Assembly (NCBI GenBank): GCA_021775255.1 | Contig: JAJFIA010000013.1 | Span: forward strand, 18,742 to 82,741 | DNA length: 64,000 nucleotides | Direction: 5' to 3' | DNA from: Roseovarius sp. | Lineage (GTDB): Bacteria; Pseudomonadota; Alphaproteobacteria; Rhodobacterales; Rhodobacteraceae | In this document: positions 44,727-53,719 of the stretch, piece after piece | Layout: every line of letters begins with the position of its first letter | Numbering within the stretch: position 1 is the first letter of the stretch | Position numbers and translations under genes: made by a program | Notes under the pieces: generated by a model | What the model saw: the letters and a program-made list of their open reading frames with translations, nothing else | Databases searched by the model: none | Told to the model about the DNA's origin: nothing

Positions 44727-45379
44727 TCGCCCTGCTTCAGCGCGACATGAGGCTGGCCATGCGGGCCGGGGGCGGATTTGGGCTTGGCCTGTCTTTTTTC
44801 CTTATTGTTGTGGTACTTGTGCCGTTTGGCGTGGGGCCGCAAAGCGCCTTGCTGGGGAAAATTGCGCCGGGTATCTTGTGGCTTGGCGCGCTCTTGGCTT
44901 GCCTTCTGTCGCTCGACCGGATTTTTGCCCTTGATTGGGAGGACGGATCGCTTGACCTTTTGGCCACTGCGCCCCTGCCGATGGAAGCGATTGTGAGCGT
45001 CAAGGCCTTGGCGCATTGGTTAACCACGGGCCTGCCATTGATATTGGCCGCGCCTTTGTTCGGACTGCTGCTGAACCTGCCGGAGGCGGGTTATAAGCCA
45101 TTGATTTTATCCCTTATTCTGGGAACACCGGCGCTGAGCGTGATCGGCACATTCGGCGCGGCACTGACCGTTAGCCTGAAACGCGGCGGGCTTTTGTTAA
45201 GCCTTTTGGTGCTGCCGCTCTATGTGCCGACCCTGATCTTCGGGGCCGAAATGGCGCGGCGGGGAATTGCCGGGCAGGTGGCCACCACGCCGATGTTGAT
45301 GCTGGCCGGGATCACCTGCGGCGTTATTGCACTTATGCCATTTGCCTCGGCTGCGGTATTGAGGGTAAACCTGAGATGA
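44723..45379 (+). CDS. ccmB: Haem exporter membrane subunit CcmB
   Basis: 218 residues with six predicted membrane segments (first about 19-38, FGLGLSFFLIVVVLVPFGVG). The CcmB motif FALDWEDGSLDLLATAPLPMEAIV (about 68-91) lies in the first cytoplasmic loop. It pairs with CcmA and CcmC in haem handling at the inner membrane. The start overlaps ccmA (ATGA), and ccmC begins 22 nt later. Confidence 0.94.
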   Translation: MIALLQRDMRLAMRAGGGFGLGLSFFLIVVVLVPFGVGPQSALLGKIAPGILWLGALLACLLSLDRIFALDWEDGSLDLLATAPLPMEAIVSVKALAHWLTTGLPLILAAPLFGLLLNLPEAGYKPLILSLILGTPALSVIGTFGAALTVSLKRGGLLLSLLVLPLYVPTLIFGAEMARRGIAGQVATTPMLMLAGITCGVIALMPFASAAVLRVNLR

Positions 45380-45401
45380 CAAGAATGGAGCCTGATCTTA
45401 C

Positions 45402-46139
45402 ATGTCATTGAATTCATTGTGGGAATATGCAAATCCCAGAAAATTCATCCAGACAACCGACATGGTTTTGCCATGGGTGACGGTGCTGGCTGTCGGGGTT
45501 TTGGTAACCGGGCTGATCTGGGGGTTTTTCTTTACGCCTGCGGATTACCGGCAGGGCGCAACCGTAAAAATCATTTATATTCATGTGCCTGGCGCGTTGA
45601 TGGCAATCAATATCTGGCTGATGATGCTGGTGACATCGCTGGTCTGGATCGTCCGGCGGCATCATGTCAGTGCGATGGCGGCGCGGGCGGCGGCGCCGGT
45701 GGGGATGGTGATGACGCTGATTGCCCTGATCACCGGCGCGATCTGGGGGCAGCCGATGTGGGGCACATGGTGGGCGTGGGATCCGCGTTTGACCAGTTTC
45801 CTTATATTATTTCTATTTTATATCGGGTACATGGCGCTTTGGTCGGCGATTGAGAATGATGACACGGCCGCCGATCTGACCAGTATTTTATGCCTTGTGG
45901 GATCGGTGTTCGCATTGCTCAGCCGCTATGCGGTGAATTTCTGGAACCAGGGTTTGCATCAGGGGGCGTCGATGAGTCTGGACAAAGAAGAGCATGTGGC
46001 CGATGTTTTTTATTATCCGCTGCTGGTGTGTATCGCAGGATTCGTACTACTTTTCATAAGCCTGGTGCTGCTCAGAACCCGCACGGAAATCCGCGCGCGC
46101 CGGATGCGGGTGCTGCTGGCGCGGGCAAGGATGGGATGA
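45402..46139 (+). CDS. ccmC: Haem-handling protein CcmC
   Basis: 245 residues with six membrane segments. The tryptophan-rich haem motif GTWWAWDPRLTSF (about 121-133) is intact, and the conserved histidines flank it in periplasmic loops (YIHVPGALMAIN and WNQGLHQGASMSL). CcmC loads haem onto CcmE. Its stop overlaps the ccmD start (ATGATG). The usual CcmC length is 240-250, so the gene is complete. Confidence 0.96.
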   Translation: MSLNSLWEYANPRKFIQTTDMVLPWVTVLAVGVLVTGLIWGFFFTPADYRQGATVKIIYIHVPGALMAINIWLMMLVTSLVWIVRRHHVSAMAARAAAPVGMVMTLIALITGAIWGQPMWGTWWAWDPRLTSFLILFLFYIGYMALWSAIENDDTAADLTSILCLVGSVFALLSRYAVNFWNQGLHQGASMSLDKEEHVADVFYYPLLVCIAGFVLLFISLVLLRTRTEIRARRMRVLLARARMG

Positions 46140-46294
46140 TGCCGGAATTGGGAAAATATGCCGTGACGGTTTTATCGGCCTATGGGGCTTCGATAATACT
46201 GATCGTGGGGCTGGTCTGCACCAGTATCTATCGCTCAAACAAGATTAAGAAGCGCTTGCAGGATATTGAAAATAAGGTAAAAAATAATGGCTAG
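46136..46294 (+). CDS. ccmD: Haem exporter small subunit CcmD
   Basis: 52 residues (or 51 from the second ATG at 46139): MMPELGKYAVTVLSAYGAS, one membrane segment (about 15-35), then a basic tail (NKIKKRLQDIENKVK). CcmD is a small protein that helps release haem-CcmE from CcmC. The assignment is by size, topology and position between ccmC and ccmG; it overlaps both neighbours (ATGA with ccmC, 8 nt with ccmG). Confidence 0.9.
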   Translation: MMPELGKYAVTVLSAYGASIILIVGLVCTSIYRSNKIKKRLQDIENKVKNNG

Positions 46295-46820
46295 AATATC
46301 ACCCTTGATGATTGCCCCGCCTGCGATTTTCGCCGGGCTTGCCCTGCTTTTCTATGTGGGTATGCAGCGGGAAAACCCGGATTCCCTGCCATCAGCCCTT
46401 AAGGGAAAACCCGCGCCTGCGGTTGTTCTGGAGCAGTTGGGGCAGCAAAAACTGTTTGATGACAGTGATTTGCGGGCTGATGGCGTGAAGCTGGTGAATT
46501 ACTGGGCAAGCTGGTGCGCGCCTTGCCGGGTGGAACATCCGAATTTAGCAGCCATGGCGGAAGAAGGCATTTTGATATACGGTGTGAATTACAAGGATAC
46601 CGATGCTAAGGCCTTGGGATTCCTCAAGGAAATGGGCGATCCATTTGCCATGGGCGGCAGTGACGCCAAAGGTAAAATGGCCATCAACTGGGGCGTTTAT
46701 GGCGTGCCGGAAACCTTTGTGATTGATTCAAAAGGCAATATCGTACTGCGCTTTGCCGGGCCGATCACAAAAAGGGTGCTGGAAGAACAGATCCGCCCGG
46801 CGATTGCGGCGGCGCAGTAA
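46287..46820 (+). CDS. ccmG: Thiol:disulfide reductase CcmG/DsbE
   Basis: 177 residues. An N-terminal membrane anchor (about 8-26) precedes a periplasmic thioredoxin fold with active site WCAPC (C77, C80) and the CcmG motif VNYKDTDAKALGFLKEMGDPF, then the cis-proline region YGVPETFVID. It reduces apocytochrome c cysteines before haem attachment. It ends the ccm run; a degenerate REP copy and a bidirectional terminator follow. Confidence 0.96.
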   Translation: MARISPLMIAPPAIFAGLALLFYVGMQRENPDSLPSALKGKPAPAVVLEQLGQQKLFDDSDLRADGVKLVNYWASWCAPCRVEHPNLAAMAEEGILIYGVNYKDTDAKALGFLKEMGDPFAMGGSDAKGKMAINWGVYGVPETFVIDSKGNIVLRFAGPITKRVLEEQIRPAIAAAQ

Positions 46821-46838
46821 GCCGGAATTCTCGACCAA

Positions 46839-46859
46839 ACCCCGGATCAAGCCCCGGAT
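46839..46859. repeat. Degenerate copy of the REP-like palindrome
   Basis: Matches the 21-nt core at 6763-6783 at 16 of 21 positions, including the central CCCGGATCAAG. It lies 19 nt after ccmG. The arms have lost part of their pairing, as expected for a decayed copy. Confidence 0.55.
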
Positions 46860-46865
46860 GGAAGC

Positions 46866-46895
46866 AAAAAAGCCGCCCTGATCAGAGCGGCTTTT
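46866..46895. terminator. Bidirectional terminator between ccmG and acnA
   Basis: Arms AAAAAGCCGC (46866-46875) and GCGGCTTTT (46887-46895) with an 11-nt loop, and A/T runs at both ends, so it can act for both convergent genes. Confidence 0.85.
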
Positions 46896-46903
46896 AGCAA
46901 TTT

Positions 46904-49591
46904 TCAGGCCGATTTGGCGAGGTTGCGCAGCACATAGTGCAGCACGCCGCCATGCTCGATATATTCGATCTCGATCGCAGTATCGATGCGGCATTTCAGG
47001 GTGATGGTTTTTTCCGTCCCATCGGCCATGGTGAGGGTGCAGGGCACATCCTGCAGCGGTTGAATCGTATCGAGGCCGGAGATGGAAACCGTCTCGGACC
47101 CGGTGAGGCCAAGCGATTTGCGATTGTCCCCGCCGGTGAACTCAAACGGAATGACCCCCATGCCGACCAGATTGGAGCGGTGGATGCGCTCGAAGCTTTC
47201 GGCGATCACGGCTTTGACGCCGAGAAGGGCAGTGCCCTTGGCGGCCCAGTCGCGCGAGGAGCCGGCGCCATATTGCGCACCGCCGAACACCACCAGCGGT
47301 GTGCCCTCGGCCTGATAGGCCATGGCGGCGTCAAAGATCGAGGTCTGCGCGCCGTCGGGGCCTTTGGTATAGCCGCCCTCAACCCCGTCGAGCATTTCAT
47401 TGCGGATGCGGATATTGGCGAAAGTGCCGCGCATCATCACCTGATGATTGCCCCGACGCGAGCCGTAGGAGTTGAATTCGCGCACCGGCACCTGACGCTC
47501 GGTCAGGTATTGCCCGGCGGGGGAATCGGCTGCGAACGATCCGGCGGGCGAGATGTGATCGGTGGTGACCATATCCCCCAGAAGCGCCAGAACCTTGGCC
47601 TTTGCAATATTGCTGATGGTGCCCGGCTCTTTCGACATGCCCTGAAAATAGGGCGGATTCTGGATATAGGTCGATTGTGGCGGCCAGTCATATGTCTCAT
47701 TCGAAGAAGTCTCGACCGCCTGCCATTTTTCATCGCCTTTGAACACATCGGCGTATTTATCCAGAAATTCATCGCGGGTAACGGTCTGATCCACCAGTTC
47801 GGAAATCTCGCGCGATGAGGGCCAGATGTCTTTGAGATAGACATCCTTGCCATCGGGCGTTTGGGTGATCGGATCACTGGCAAGGTTGATATCCATCGTG
47901 CCCGCCAAAGCATAGGCCACAACCAGCGGCGGCGAGGCGAGGTAGTTGGCGCGCACGTCGGGGCTGATCCGGCCTTCAAAATTGCGGTTGCCGGAAAGGA
48001 CGGAGGTGGCGACAAGATCGCCCTCGGCAATGGCGGCGCTCAGCTCGGGCTGGAGAGGGCCGGAATTACCGATGCAGGTGGTGCAGCCATAGCCCACGAG
48101 GTTGAAGCCCAGCTTGTCGAGATCATCCTGAAGCCCGGCGGCCTCAAGATAGGCGCTGACCACCTGTGACCCCGGCGCAAGCGAGGTTTTCACCCAGGGT
48201 TTGCGGGTAAGGCCCAAAGCAGCGGCCTTGCGCGCAACCAGCCCCGCGCCGATCATCACGTAAGGGTTGGAGGTATTGGTGCAGGAGGTGATCGAGGCAA
48301 TGACGATATCACCGGATGAAAGCGTATAATCTTCGCCTGCAACGGCCACTTCCTTGTGCATCGGGCGTTTGAATGTGTCTTTCATCTCACGGGTGAAGGC
48401 GGATTTGGCATCGGTCAGGGCCACATAATCCTGTGGCCGTTTCGGGCCGGAAATCGCCGGGACGATGCTGCCCATGTCAAGGCTGAGCGTATCGGTATAG
48501 ATCGGCGCATAGTCCGCCCCGCGCCAGAAGCCGTTCTCGCGGGCATAGGCCTCGACCAGGGCGATGCGGGCCTCATCGCGGCCGGTATTGCGCAGATAGC
48601 GCAGGGTTTCATTGTCGATGGGGAAAAAGCCGCAGGTGGCACCGTATTCGGGGGCCATGTTGGCGATGGTGGCGCGGTCGGCCAAAGGCAGGTGATCAAG
48701 GCCCGCGCCGTAGAATTCGACAAATTTGCCAACCACGCCCTTGGCGCGCAGCATTTCCACAACCTTCAGCACCAGATCGGTGCCGGTGGTGCCCTCAACC
48801 ATGGCGCCGGTAAGCTCAAAGCCCACGACCTCGGGGATCAGCATGGAAATCGGCTGGCCGAGCATCGCCGCTTCGGCCTCGATCCCGCCAACGCCCCAGC
48901 CCAGAACAGCCACGCCGTTGACCATGGTGGTGTGGCTGTCGGTGCCGACGAGGGTATCGGGATAGGCCACGGTTTCGCCGTTCTGATCCACATCGGACCA
49001 GACGGTTTGCGCCAGATATTCAAGATTGACCTGATGGCAGATGCCGGTGCCCGGCGGCACCACGCGGAAATTGTTGAAGGCGCCTTGCCCCCATTTGAGA
49101 AACTGGTAGCGCTCCATGTTACGCTCATATTCGCGGTCGACATTCATCCGGAAGGCGCGCGGCGTGCCAAATTCGTCGATCATAACTGAGTGGTCAATCA
49201 CCAGATCGACCGGATTGAGAGGGTTGATCTGTTGCGCATCACCGCCAAGCGCCACAATGCCGTCACGCATCGCCGCCAGATCGACCACCGCAGGCACGCC
49301 GGTGAAATCCTGCATCAACACGCGGGCCGGGCGATAGGCGATCTCACGCGGGTTTTTGCCGCCCTGCGTGGCCCAGTCGGAAAAGGCGCGGATATCATCG
49401 GTGGTGACGGTTTTGCCGTCTTCAAAGCGCAGCATGTTTTCCAGCACCACGCGCAAAGCGGCGGGCAGGCGGGAAAAATTGCCAAGGCCTGCGTCCTCGG
49501 CGGCCTTGATCGAGTAATAGGCGATGCTTGTGCCATCCACTTCAAGGGTTTTGCGGGTGTTGGCGGTATCGTGTCCGACGGTGATTGGCAT
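46904..49591 (-). CDS. acnA: Aconitate hydratase A
   Basis: 895 residues from the ATG at 49591 (MPITVGHDTANTR), preceded by AAGGA. It converts citrate to isocitrate in the TCA cycle. The [4Fe-4S] ligands lie in ITSCTNTSNPYV (first Cys) and YGCTTCIGNSGP (second and third Cys). The substrate-binding GTDSHTTMVNG and C-terminal swivel motif FGGAQYGAGSSRDWAAKG are present. Length is that of the AcnA/IRP1 group. It has its own promoter candidate at 49672-49699 and a shared terminator at its end. Confidence 0.97.
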   Translation of the reverse strand: MPITVGHDTANTRKTLEVDGTSIAYYSIKAAEDAGLGNFSRLPAALRVVLENMLRFEDGKTVTTDDIRAFSDWATQGGKNPREIAYRPARVLMQDFTGVPAVVDLAAMRDGIVALGGDAQQINPLNPVDLVIDHSVMIDEFGTPRAFRMNVDREYERNMERYQFLKWGQGAFNNFRVVPPGTGICHQVNLEYLAQTVWSDVDQNGETVAYPDTLVGTDSHTTMVNGVAVLGWGVGGIEAEAAMLGQPISMLIPEVVGFELTGAMVEGTTGTDLVLKVVEMLRAKGVVGKFVEFYGAGLDHLPLADRATIANMAPEYGATCGFFPIDNETLRYLRNTGRDEARIALVEAYARENGFWRGADYAPIYTDTLSLDMGSIVPAISGPKRPQDYVALTDAKSAFTREMKDTFKRPMHKEVAVAGEDYTLSSGDIVIASITSCTNTSNPYVMIGAGLVARKAAALGLTRKPWVKTSLAPGSQVVSAYLEAAGLQDDLDKLGFNLVGYGCTTCIGNSGPLQPELSAAIAEGDLVATSVLSGNRNFEGRISPDVRANYLASPPLVVAYALAGTMDINLASDPITQTPDGKDVYLKDIWPSSREISELVDQTVTRDEFLDKYADVFKGDEKWQAVETSSNETYDWPPQSTYIQNPPYFQGMSKEPGTISNIAKAKVLALLGDMVTTDHISPAGSFAADSPAGQYLTERQVPVREFNSYGSRRGNHQVMMRGTFANIRIRNEMLDGVEGGYTKGPDGAQTSIFDAAMAYQAEGTPLVVFGGAQYGAGSSRDWAAKGTALLGVKAVIAESFERIHRSNLVGMGVIPFEFTGGDNRKSLGLTGSETVSISGLDTIQPLQDVPCTLTMADGTEKTITLKCRIDTAIEIEYIEHGGVLHYVLRNLAKSA

Positions 49592-49671
49592 GGGGCTATC
49601 CTTCGATTCGGGGCATGAATTTGCCCGTTTCTGGCGCAAAATTCAGGGGCGTTCAAGAGGCGAGTGGGCAT

Positions 49672-49699
49672 ATTGTATACTATTGCACACAAAAAACAA
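49672..49699 (-). promoter_or_regulatory. Candidate acnA promoter with GntR-like box
   Basis: On the minus strand, TTGTTT (49694-49699) and TACAAT (49672-49677) are separated by 16 nt. The near-palindrome ATTGTATACTAT (49672-49683, plus strand) covers the -10 box and resembles GntR-family operators of the TTGTATACAA type. The transcript leader would be about 70 nt. Confidence 0.45.
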
Positions 49700-49817
49700 T
49701 GTTTCAGAAATCACATCAGACTCGCGAAACCTTGATTGGATTTTCAGGATCGGATTGCATATTGGTTATATAAACAGGGTTCTGCCGGGCCTGTTGATCC
49801 CGGTTCAGGAGGGATTT

Positions 49818-50525
49818 TTGCGCGTGATGCAAAGAGTGCTGAAAATCATAGCAGTTGGTCTTATGCTGGCCGGGTCGGCGCAGGCGGAAGATAATCCTGT
49901 TGTGGTGGAGCTCTTTACCTCGCAAGGCTGTTCTTCGTGTCCGGGTGCGGATAACCTTCTGCACGAGTTGGCGGCGCGCGATGATGTTCTGGCGCTGGCG
50001 CTGCATGTGGATTACTGGGATTATATCGGCTGGAAAGATACCTTTGCCAGCCCGCAATATACCGCCCGGCAAAAGGCCTATGCCAAATCCGCTGGTGCGC
50101 GGATGATTTACACGCCGCAGATGATCATCAACGGCAAGGATCGTGTGGTTGGCACCCATGCGGTTGATGTGGTGGATGTGATTGACCGGCACAAGGCCAT
50201 GGATCCCTATGTATCGCTTGAGGTAAGCCGCGATGGCAGCCGACTTAATATCCGGGCCAGGGCCATTGGTGCGCCGCTGGAAGACCGGCTGACGGTGCAA
50301 CTGATCCGCTATCGCCCGCAGGCGCGGGTGGATATAGAGCGCGGTGAAAATGCCGGGCGCAGCATCAATTATGTGAATATCGTCACCGACCTTGAGACGC
50401 TCAAGCAATGGGACACCCATGAGCCGCTGGTGATAGATACGGATGTAAGCGGCAATCAGCCGGTGGTGATTTTGTTGCAGCATGAGGGCTATGGCCCGGT
50501 GGCGGCGGTGGCGCGGCTGCGCTAG
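49818..50525 (+). CDS. DUF1223 periplasmic thioredoxin-like protein
   Basis: About 235 residues from a TTG at 49818, which best fits the strong AGGAGG (49807-49812); a GTG at 49824 and an ATG at 49827 are alternatives. The signal peptide ends LMLAGSAQA, followed by VVELFTSQGCSSCPGAD with a C-x2-C redox motif, then DYIGWKDTFASPQYTARQKAYA and VYTPQMIINGK-like RMIYTPQMIING, all typical of DUF1223. The function is unknown; a thiol redox role in the periplasm is inferred. It stands alone, divergent from acnA. Confidence 0.88.
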   Translation: MRVMQRVLKIIAVGLMLAGSAQAEDNPVVVELFTSQGCSSCPGADNLLHELAARDDVLALALHVDYWDYIGWKDTFASPQYTARQKAYAKSAGARMIYTPQMIINGKDRVVGTHAVDVVDVIDRHKAMDPYVSLEVSRDGSRLNIRARAIGAPLEDRLTVQLIRYRPQARVDIERGENAGRSINYVNIVTDLETLKQWDTHEPLVIDTDVSGNQPVVILLQHEGYGPVAAVARLR

Positions 50526-50653
50526 CCCGGCCAATTTCCGGTTTGATCAGATCTTCATGGCATTGCCCCTTTTCATGACGGGCAATCAGGTTATATAAAG
50601 CATTCTGATAGATATTAATTCCTGTAAAGTGGCGCGGCGCGCTGGCGATTATT

Positions 50654-50992
50654 ATGAGCAAACCGATCTTTATGATGGCGGATCAGAACGATGACGGCAA
50701 TGAGACCGCGGTTGTGGTTGAAACCCGCCCCAAAACCAAACGGCCCCCCCTGTTCAAGGTGCTGCTCTTGAATGACGATTTCACGCCGATGGAGTTTGTC
50801 GTCTTGGTGCTGGAGCGGTTTTTCCGGATGGATCATGTGCAGGCTTCCGAGATCATGCTGACGGTGCATCTCAAGGGTGTGGCGGTGGTGGGTGTCTTCA
50901 GCCATGAAATTGCCGAGAGCAAGGTCAGTCAGGTGATGGATTTTGCCCGCAGGCATCAGCATCCGCTGCAATGCACCATGGAAAAAGAGTGA
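50654..50992 (+). CDS. clpS: ClpS adaptor of the Clp protease
   Basis: 112 residues. The ClpS core [20 protein letters not shown] (about 36-55) with the NDD motif and the later [21 protein letters not shown] (about 76-96) is clear. ClpS delivers N-degron substrates to ClpAP. The N-terminal 30 residues are a variable extension. Its stop overlaps the GTG start of the methyltransferase gene. No clpA gene is in the window. Confidence 0.96.
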   Translation: MSKPIFMMADQNDDGNETAVVVETRPKTKRPPLFKVLLLNDDFTPMEFVVLVLERFFRMDHVQASEIMLTVHLKGVAVVGVFSHEIAESKVSQVMDFARRHQHPLQCTMEKE

Positions 50993-51984
50993 AACAGCGC
51001 TCCTCGCGCCTGTCGGTGGCCATGGCCGAGGCCGGGCTGGAGCTGCCCGAAGCCGGGAATATTGCTGTATTTGCACCGGACCCGGACTCTGATCTGACGC
51101 TCATGTCGCAGGCGCGATGCCATATCATCAGCGATTTCAAGCCCGATCATGATCATTTTACGGCCCTTGGATATCATTGTTTTACCGAACCGCAGGGGCG
51201 ATATGGGGCTGCGGTGATTCATGTGCCGCGCGCCAAGGTGCTGGCGCGGGCGCTGGTAGCCAAGGCAGCACAGATCACGGACGGGCCGGTGATTATCGAC
51301 GGGGCCAAAACCGACGGGGTGGAATCATTGCTCAGGGACTGCCGCAAACGGGTGGCGATTTCGGGGCCAATATCCAAGGCCCATGGTAAGGTTTTCTGGT
51401 TTGATGGCGGTGCCGGGTTTGAGGATTGGGCCGCGGGCCCGGCGCATGAAATCGAGGCCGGGTTTGTCACCGCGCCGGGGGTTTTTTCGGCAGATGCGAT
51501 TGATCCGGCGTCACGGTTTCTGGCGGATCATCTGCCTGCGAAGCTGGGCGCGCGGGTGGCGGATCTTGGCGGCGGCTGGGGCTATCTGAGCGCGCGGGCG
51601 CTGGAGCGGGGGGATATCGAGACGCTTGATCTGGTGGAGGCATCTTGTGTTGCGTTGGATTGTGCGCGGTGCAATATCGCGGATGCGCGGGCAAAACTGC
51701 ATTGGGCGGATGCCCGCAACTGGCAGCCGGAGGCTTTGCTGGATACGGTGATCTGCAATCCGCCGTTTCACACCACCCGCGCCGCCGATCCGGATCTGGG
51801 GCGGGCATTTATCAAGGCGGCGGCAGGGATGCTGAAACCTGCGGGGAAGCTTTGGCTGGTGGCCAACCGGCATCTGCCATATGAGGCAACACTGGCGGAT
51901 TATTTCAAAGAGTTGCATGAAATTGCCGGCGATAACCGGTTCAAACTGCTGCAGGGCGCGCGCCCGTCTCGCACGCGGCGCTGA
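50989..51984 (+). CDS. RsmC/RsmD-like class I methyltransferase
   Basis: 331 residues from a GTG at 50989 that overlaps the clpS stop, preceded by GGAAAAAGAG. The N-terminal half resembles the degenerate methyltransferase domain of RsmC. The C-terminal half has the SAM-binding motif [16 protein letters not shown] and the catalytic [18 protein letters not shown] (motif IV NPPF). RsmC methylates G1207 of 16S rRNA; this is the likely role, though not proven. Confidence 0.88.
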   Translation: MKQRSSRLSVAMAEAGLELPEAGNIAVFAPDPDSDLTLMSQARCHIISDFKPDHDHFTALGYHCFTEPQGRYGAAVIHVPRAKVLARALVAKAAQITDGPVIIDGAKTDGVESLLRDCRKRVAISGPISKAHGKVFWFDGGAGFEDWAAGPAHEIEAGFVTAPGVFSADAIDPASRFLADHLPAKLGARVADLGGGWGYLSARALERGDIETLDLVEASCVALDCARCNIADARAKLHWADARNWQPEALLDTVICNPPFHTTRAADPDLGRAFIKAAAGMLKPAGKLWLVANRHLPYEATLADYFKELHEIAGDNRFKLLQGARPSRTRR

Positions 51985-52030
51985 ATTGCAATAAGCTGTG
52001 CTTTGACAAGAATCATCTGAGGGGCCGCAT

Positions 52031-52831
52031 ATGTCATTTTCGATCTCTGGTAAAACCGCGATTGTAACCGGCGGGGCCAATGGTATTGGCCTGGCGATTG
52101 GTCGGCATTTTGCCGATAAGGGGGCGAATGTGATGTTTGCCGATCGCGATGAGAAGCAGCTCAAGATCGAGCTGGGTAAAAACGATGAGGCTGGAAACAT
52201 CCGCTATTTCGCTGGGGATTTGCGGCAGAAGCTGACACAGGCCAATCTGCTTTCGGCAACGATTGATGCGTTTGAGCAGGTGGATATTCTGGTCAATGCG
52301 GCGCGGCAGGTGAAGGTGGCGGATGCGCTCGATCCCGAAGACGACACGATCGAGGTATTGCTAGAACAAAACCTGATGACAGCGCTGCGGATGAGCCAGC
52401 ATGTGGCGCGCCGGATGATCCGGCAGGCGGAGGGCAGTGAGGGCGGCCCGGCGGGGACAATCATCAATCTGTCGTCGATTGCGGCGCGGCGGACGCATCC
52501 GGATTTGCTGGCGTTTTCCGTCTCGTCGGCAGCACTTGATCAGATGACGCGCAGCCTTGCGGTGGCGCTGGCGCCGCACAATATCCGGGTTAATGCGGTG
52601 GCGTTTGGATCGGTGATGAGCTCCTCATTGCTGGATGCGTTGCGCGATGATCTGGATCTGCGTGAAGAAATTGAAACCCATACGCCTTTGGGGCGGATTG
52701 CGGAATCGGCGGAGCTGGCCGAGGCGGTGCAATATCTGGCAAGTGACAGCTCAAGCTTCATGACCGGGCAGACTATGACGCTGGATGGCGGGCGCACGCT
52801 GGTTGATCCGGTGTCGGCACCGGCGCATTAG
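52031..52831 (+). CDS. Divergent SDR-family protein lacking catalytic Tyr and Lys
   Basis: 266 residues. The short-chain dehydrogenase fold is evident: TGGANGIGLAIG (about 13-24), the catalytic-Ser region INLSSIAA (S148/S149), and the C-terminal SSFMTGQTMTLDGGRTL. The expected YxxxK motif reads F162-SVS-S166, and the NNAG motif reads NAAR, so the Tyr and Lys needed for hydride transfer are absent. It may be a non-catalytic binding protein or use another mechanism. It sits 46 nt after the methyltransferase and abuts hemF (zero spacing), suggesting co-transcription with haem synthesis. Confidence 0.88.
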   Translation: MSFSISGKTAIVTGGANGIGLAIGRHFADKGANVMFADRDEKQLKIELGKNDEAGNIRYFAGDLRQKLTQANLLSATIDAFEQVDILVNAARQVKVADALDPEDDTIEVLLEQNLMTALRMSQHVARRMIRQAEGSEGGPAGTIINLSSIAARRTHPDLLAFSVSSAALDQMTRSLAVALAPHNIRVNAVAFGSVMSSSLLDALRDDLDLREEIETHTPLGRIAESAELAEAVQYLASDSSSFMTGQTMTLDGGRTLVDPVSAPAH

Positions 52832-53719
52832 ATGACGGATTTGGTCACGGAAAAGAAGCGGGCGGCAGCATGGTTTCGCGGATTGCGTGATGAGATCGTG
52901 GCGGCATTCGAGGGGCTGGAAGACAGCCATCAGGCCGGGCCATTATCGGATGCACAGGCGGGGCGGTTTGAGATTCGCAAAACCAGCCGCGCGTCAGAGG
53001 ATGGCAAGGATGCCGGTGGCGGGCTGATGAGCGTGATGCGCGGCGGCCGGGTGTTTGAGAAGGTGGGCGTGAATTTCTCGGAAGTTTACGGCGTTTTGGG
53101 TGAGGCGGCGCAGGGCGCAATGGCGGCACGCGGCGTGCCGGGGATCAAGGATGATCCGCGATTCTGGGCCAGTGGCATCAGCCTTGTGGCGCATATGCAA
53201 AACCCGCATGTGCCGGCGGTGCATATGAATACGCGGATGTTCTGGACGCCGGATGCCTGGTGGTTTGGCGGCGGATCGGATTTGAACCCGTGTATTGAAT
53301 ATGCCGAGGATACGGCGCATTTTCACGCCGTGCAGAAGGCGCATCTTGATCCGCATGGGCCCGCGCATTATCCCAAGCTGAAGGCCTGGGCGGATGATTA
53401 TTTCTACATCCCGCACCGGGGCCGGGCGCGCGGTGTGGGCGGGATTTTCATGGATGATCACAACAGCGGCGACTGGGCAGCGGATTTTGCCCTGACACAG
53501 GATATTGGCCGGGCATTTTTACCCGCCTTCGTGCCGCTGGTGGAAAAGCGGCGGGGGCAGGAATGGGACGCGGCGGATAAGGATACGCAGCTTGTTCATC
53601 GCGGGCTTTATGCTGAATATAACCTTGTTTATGACCGCGGCACCAAATTTGGCCTGGCCACCGGCCATGATGCCGATGCGGTATTGATGAGCCTGCCGCC
53701 GATGGCGAAATGGGTTTGA
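52832..53719 (+). CDS. hemF: Oxygen-dependent coproporphyrinogen III oxidase
   Basis: 295 residues. It decarboxylates coproporphyrinogen III to protoporphyrinogen IX using O2. Family motifs: RGGRVFEKVGVNFSEVYG (about 69-86), HMNTRMFW, WWFGGGSDLNPCIEY (about 143-157) and YFYIPHRGRARGVGGIFMDD (about 190-209), then YAEYNLVYDRGTKFGL. It starts directly after the SDR stop. Length is typical (about 280-305). It is the last gene before a 415-nt geneless stretch. Confidence 0.97.
   Translation: MTDLVTEKKRAAAWFRGLRDEIVAAFEGLEDSHQAGPLSDAQAGRFEIRKTSRASEDGKDAGGGLMSVMRGGRVFEKVGVNFSEVYGVLGEAAQGAMAARGVPGIKDDPRFWASGISLVAHMQNPHVPAVHMNTRMFWTPDAWWFGGGSDLNPCIEYAEDTAHFHAVQKAHLDPHGPAHYPKLKAWADDYFYIPHRGRARGVGGIFMDDHNSGDWAADFALTQDIGRAFLPAFVPLVEKRRGQEWDAADKDTQLVHRGLYAEYNLVYDRGTKFGLATGHDADAVLMSLPPMAKWV

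Noticed and set aside
46937..47818. 293-codon plus-strand frame within acnA
   Set aside because: It mirrors the aconitase coding strand and shows no family motifs.
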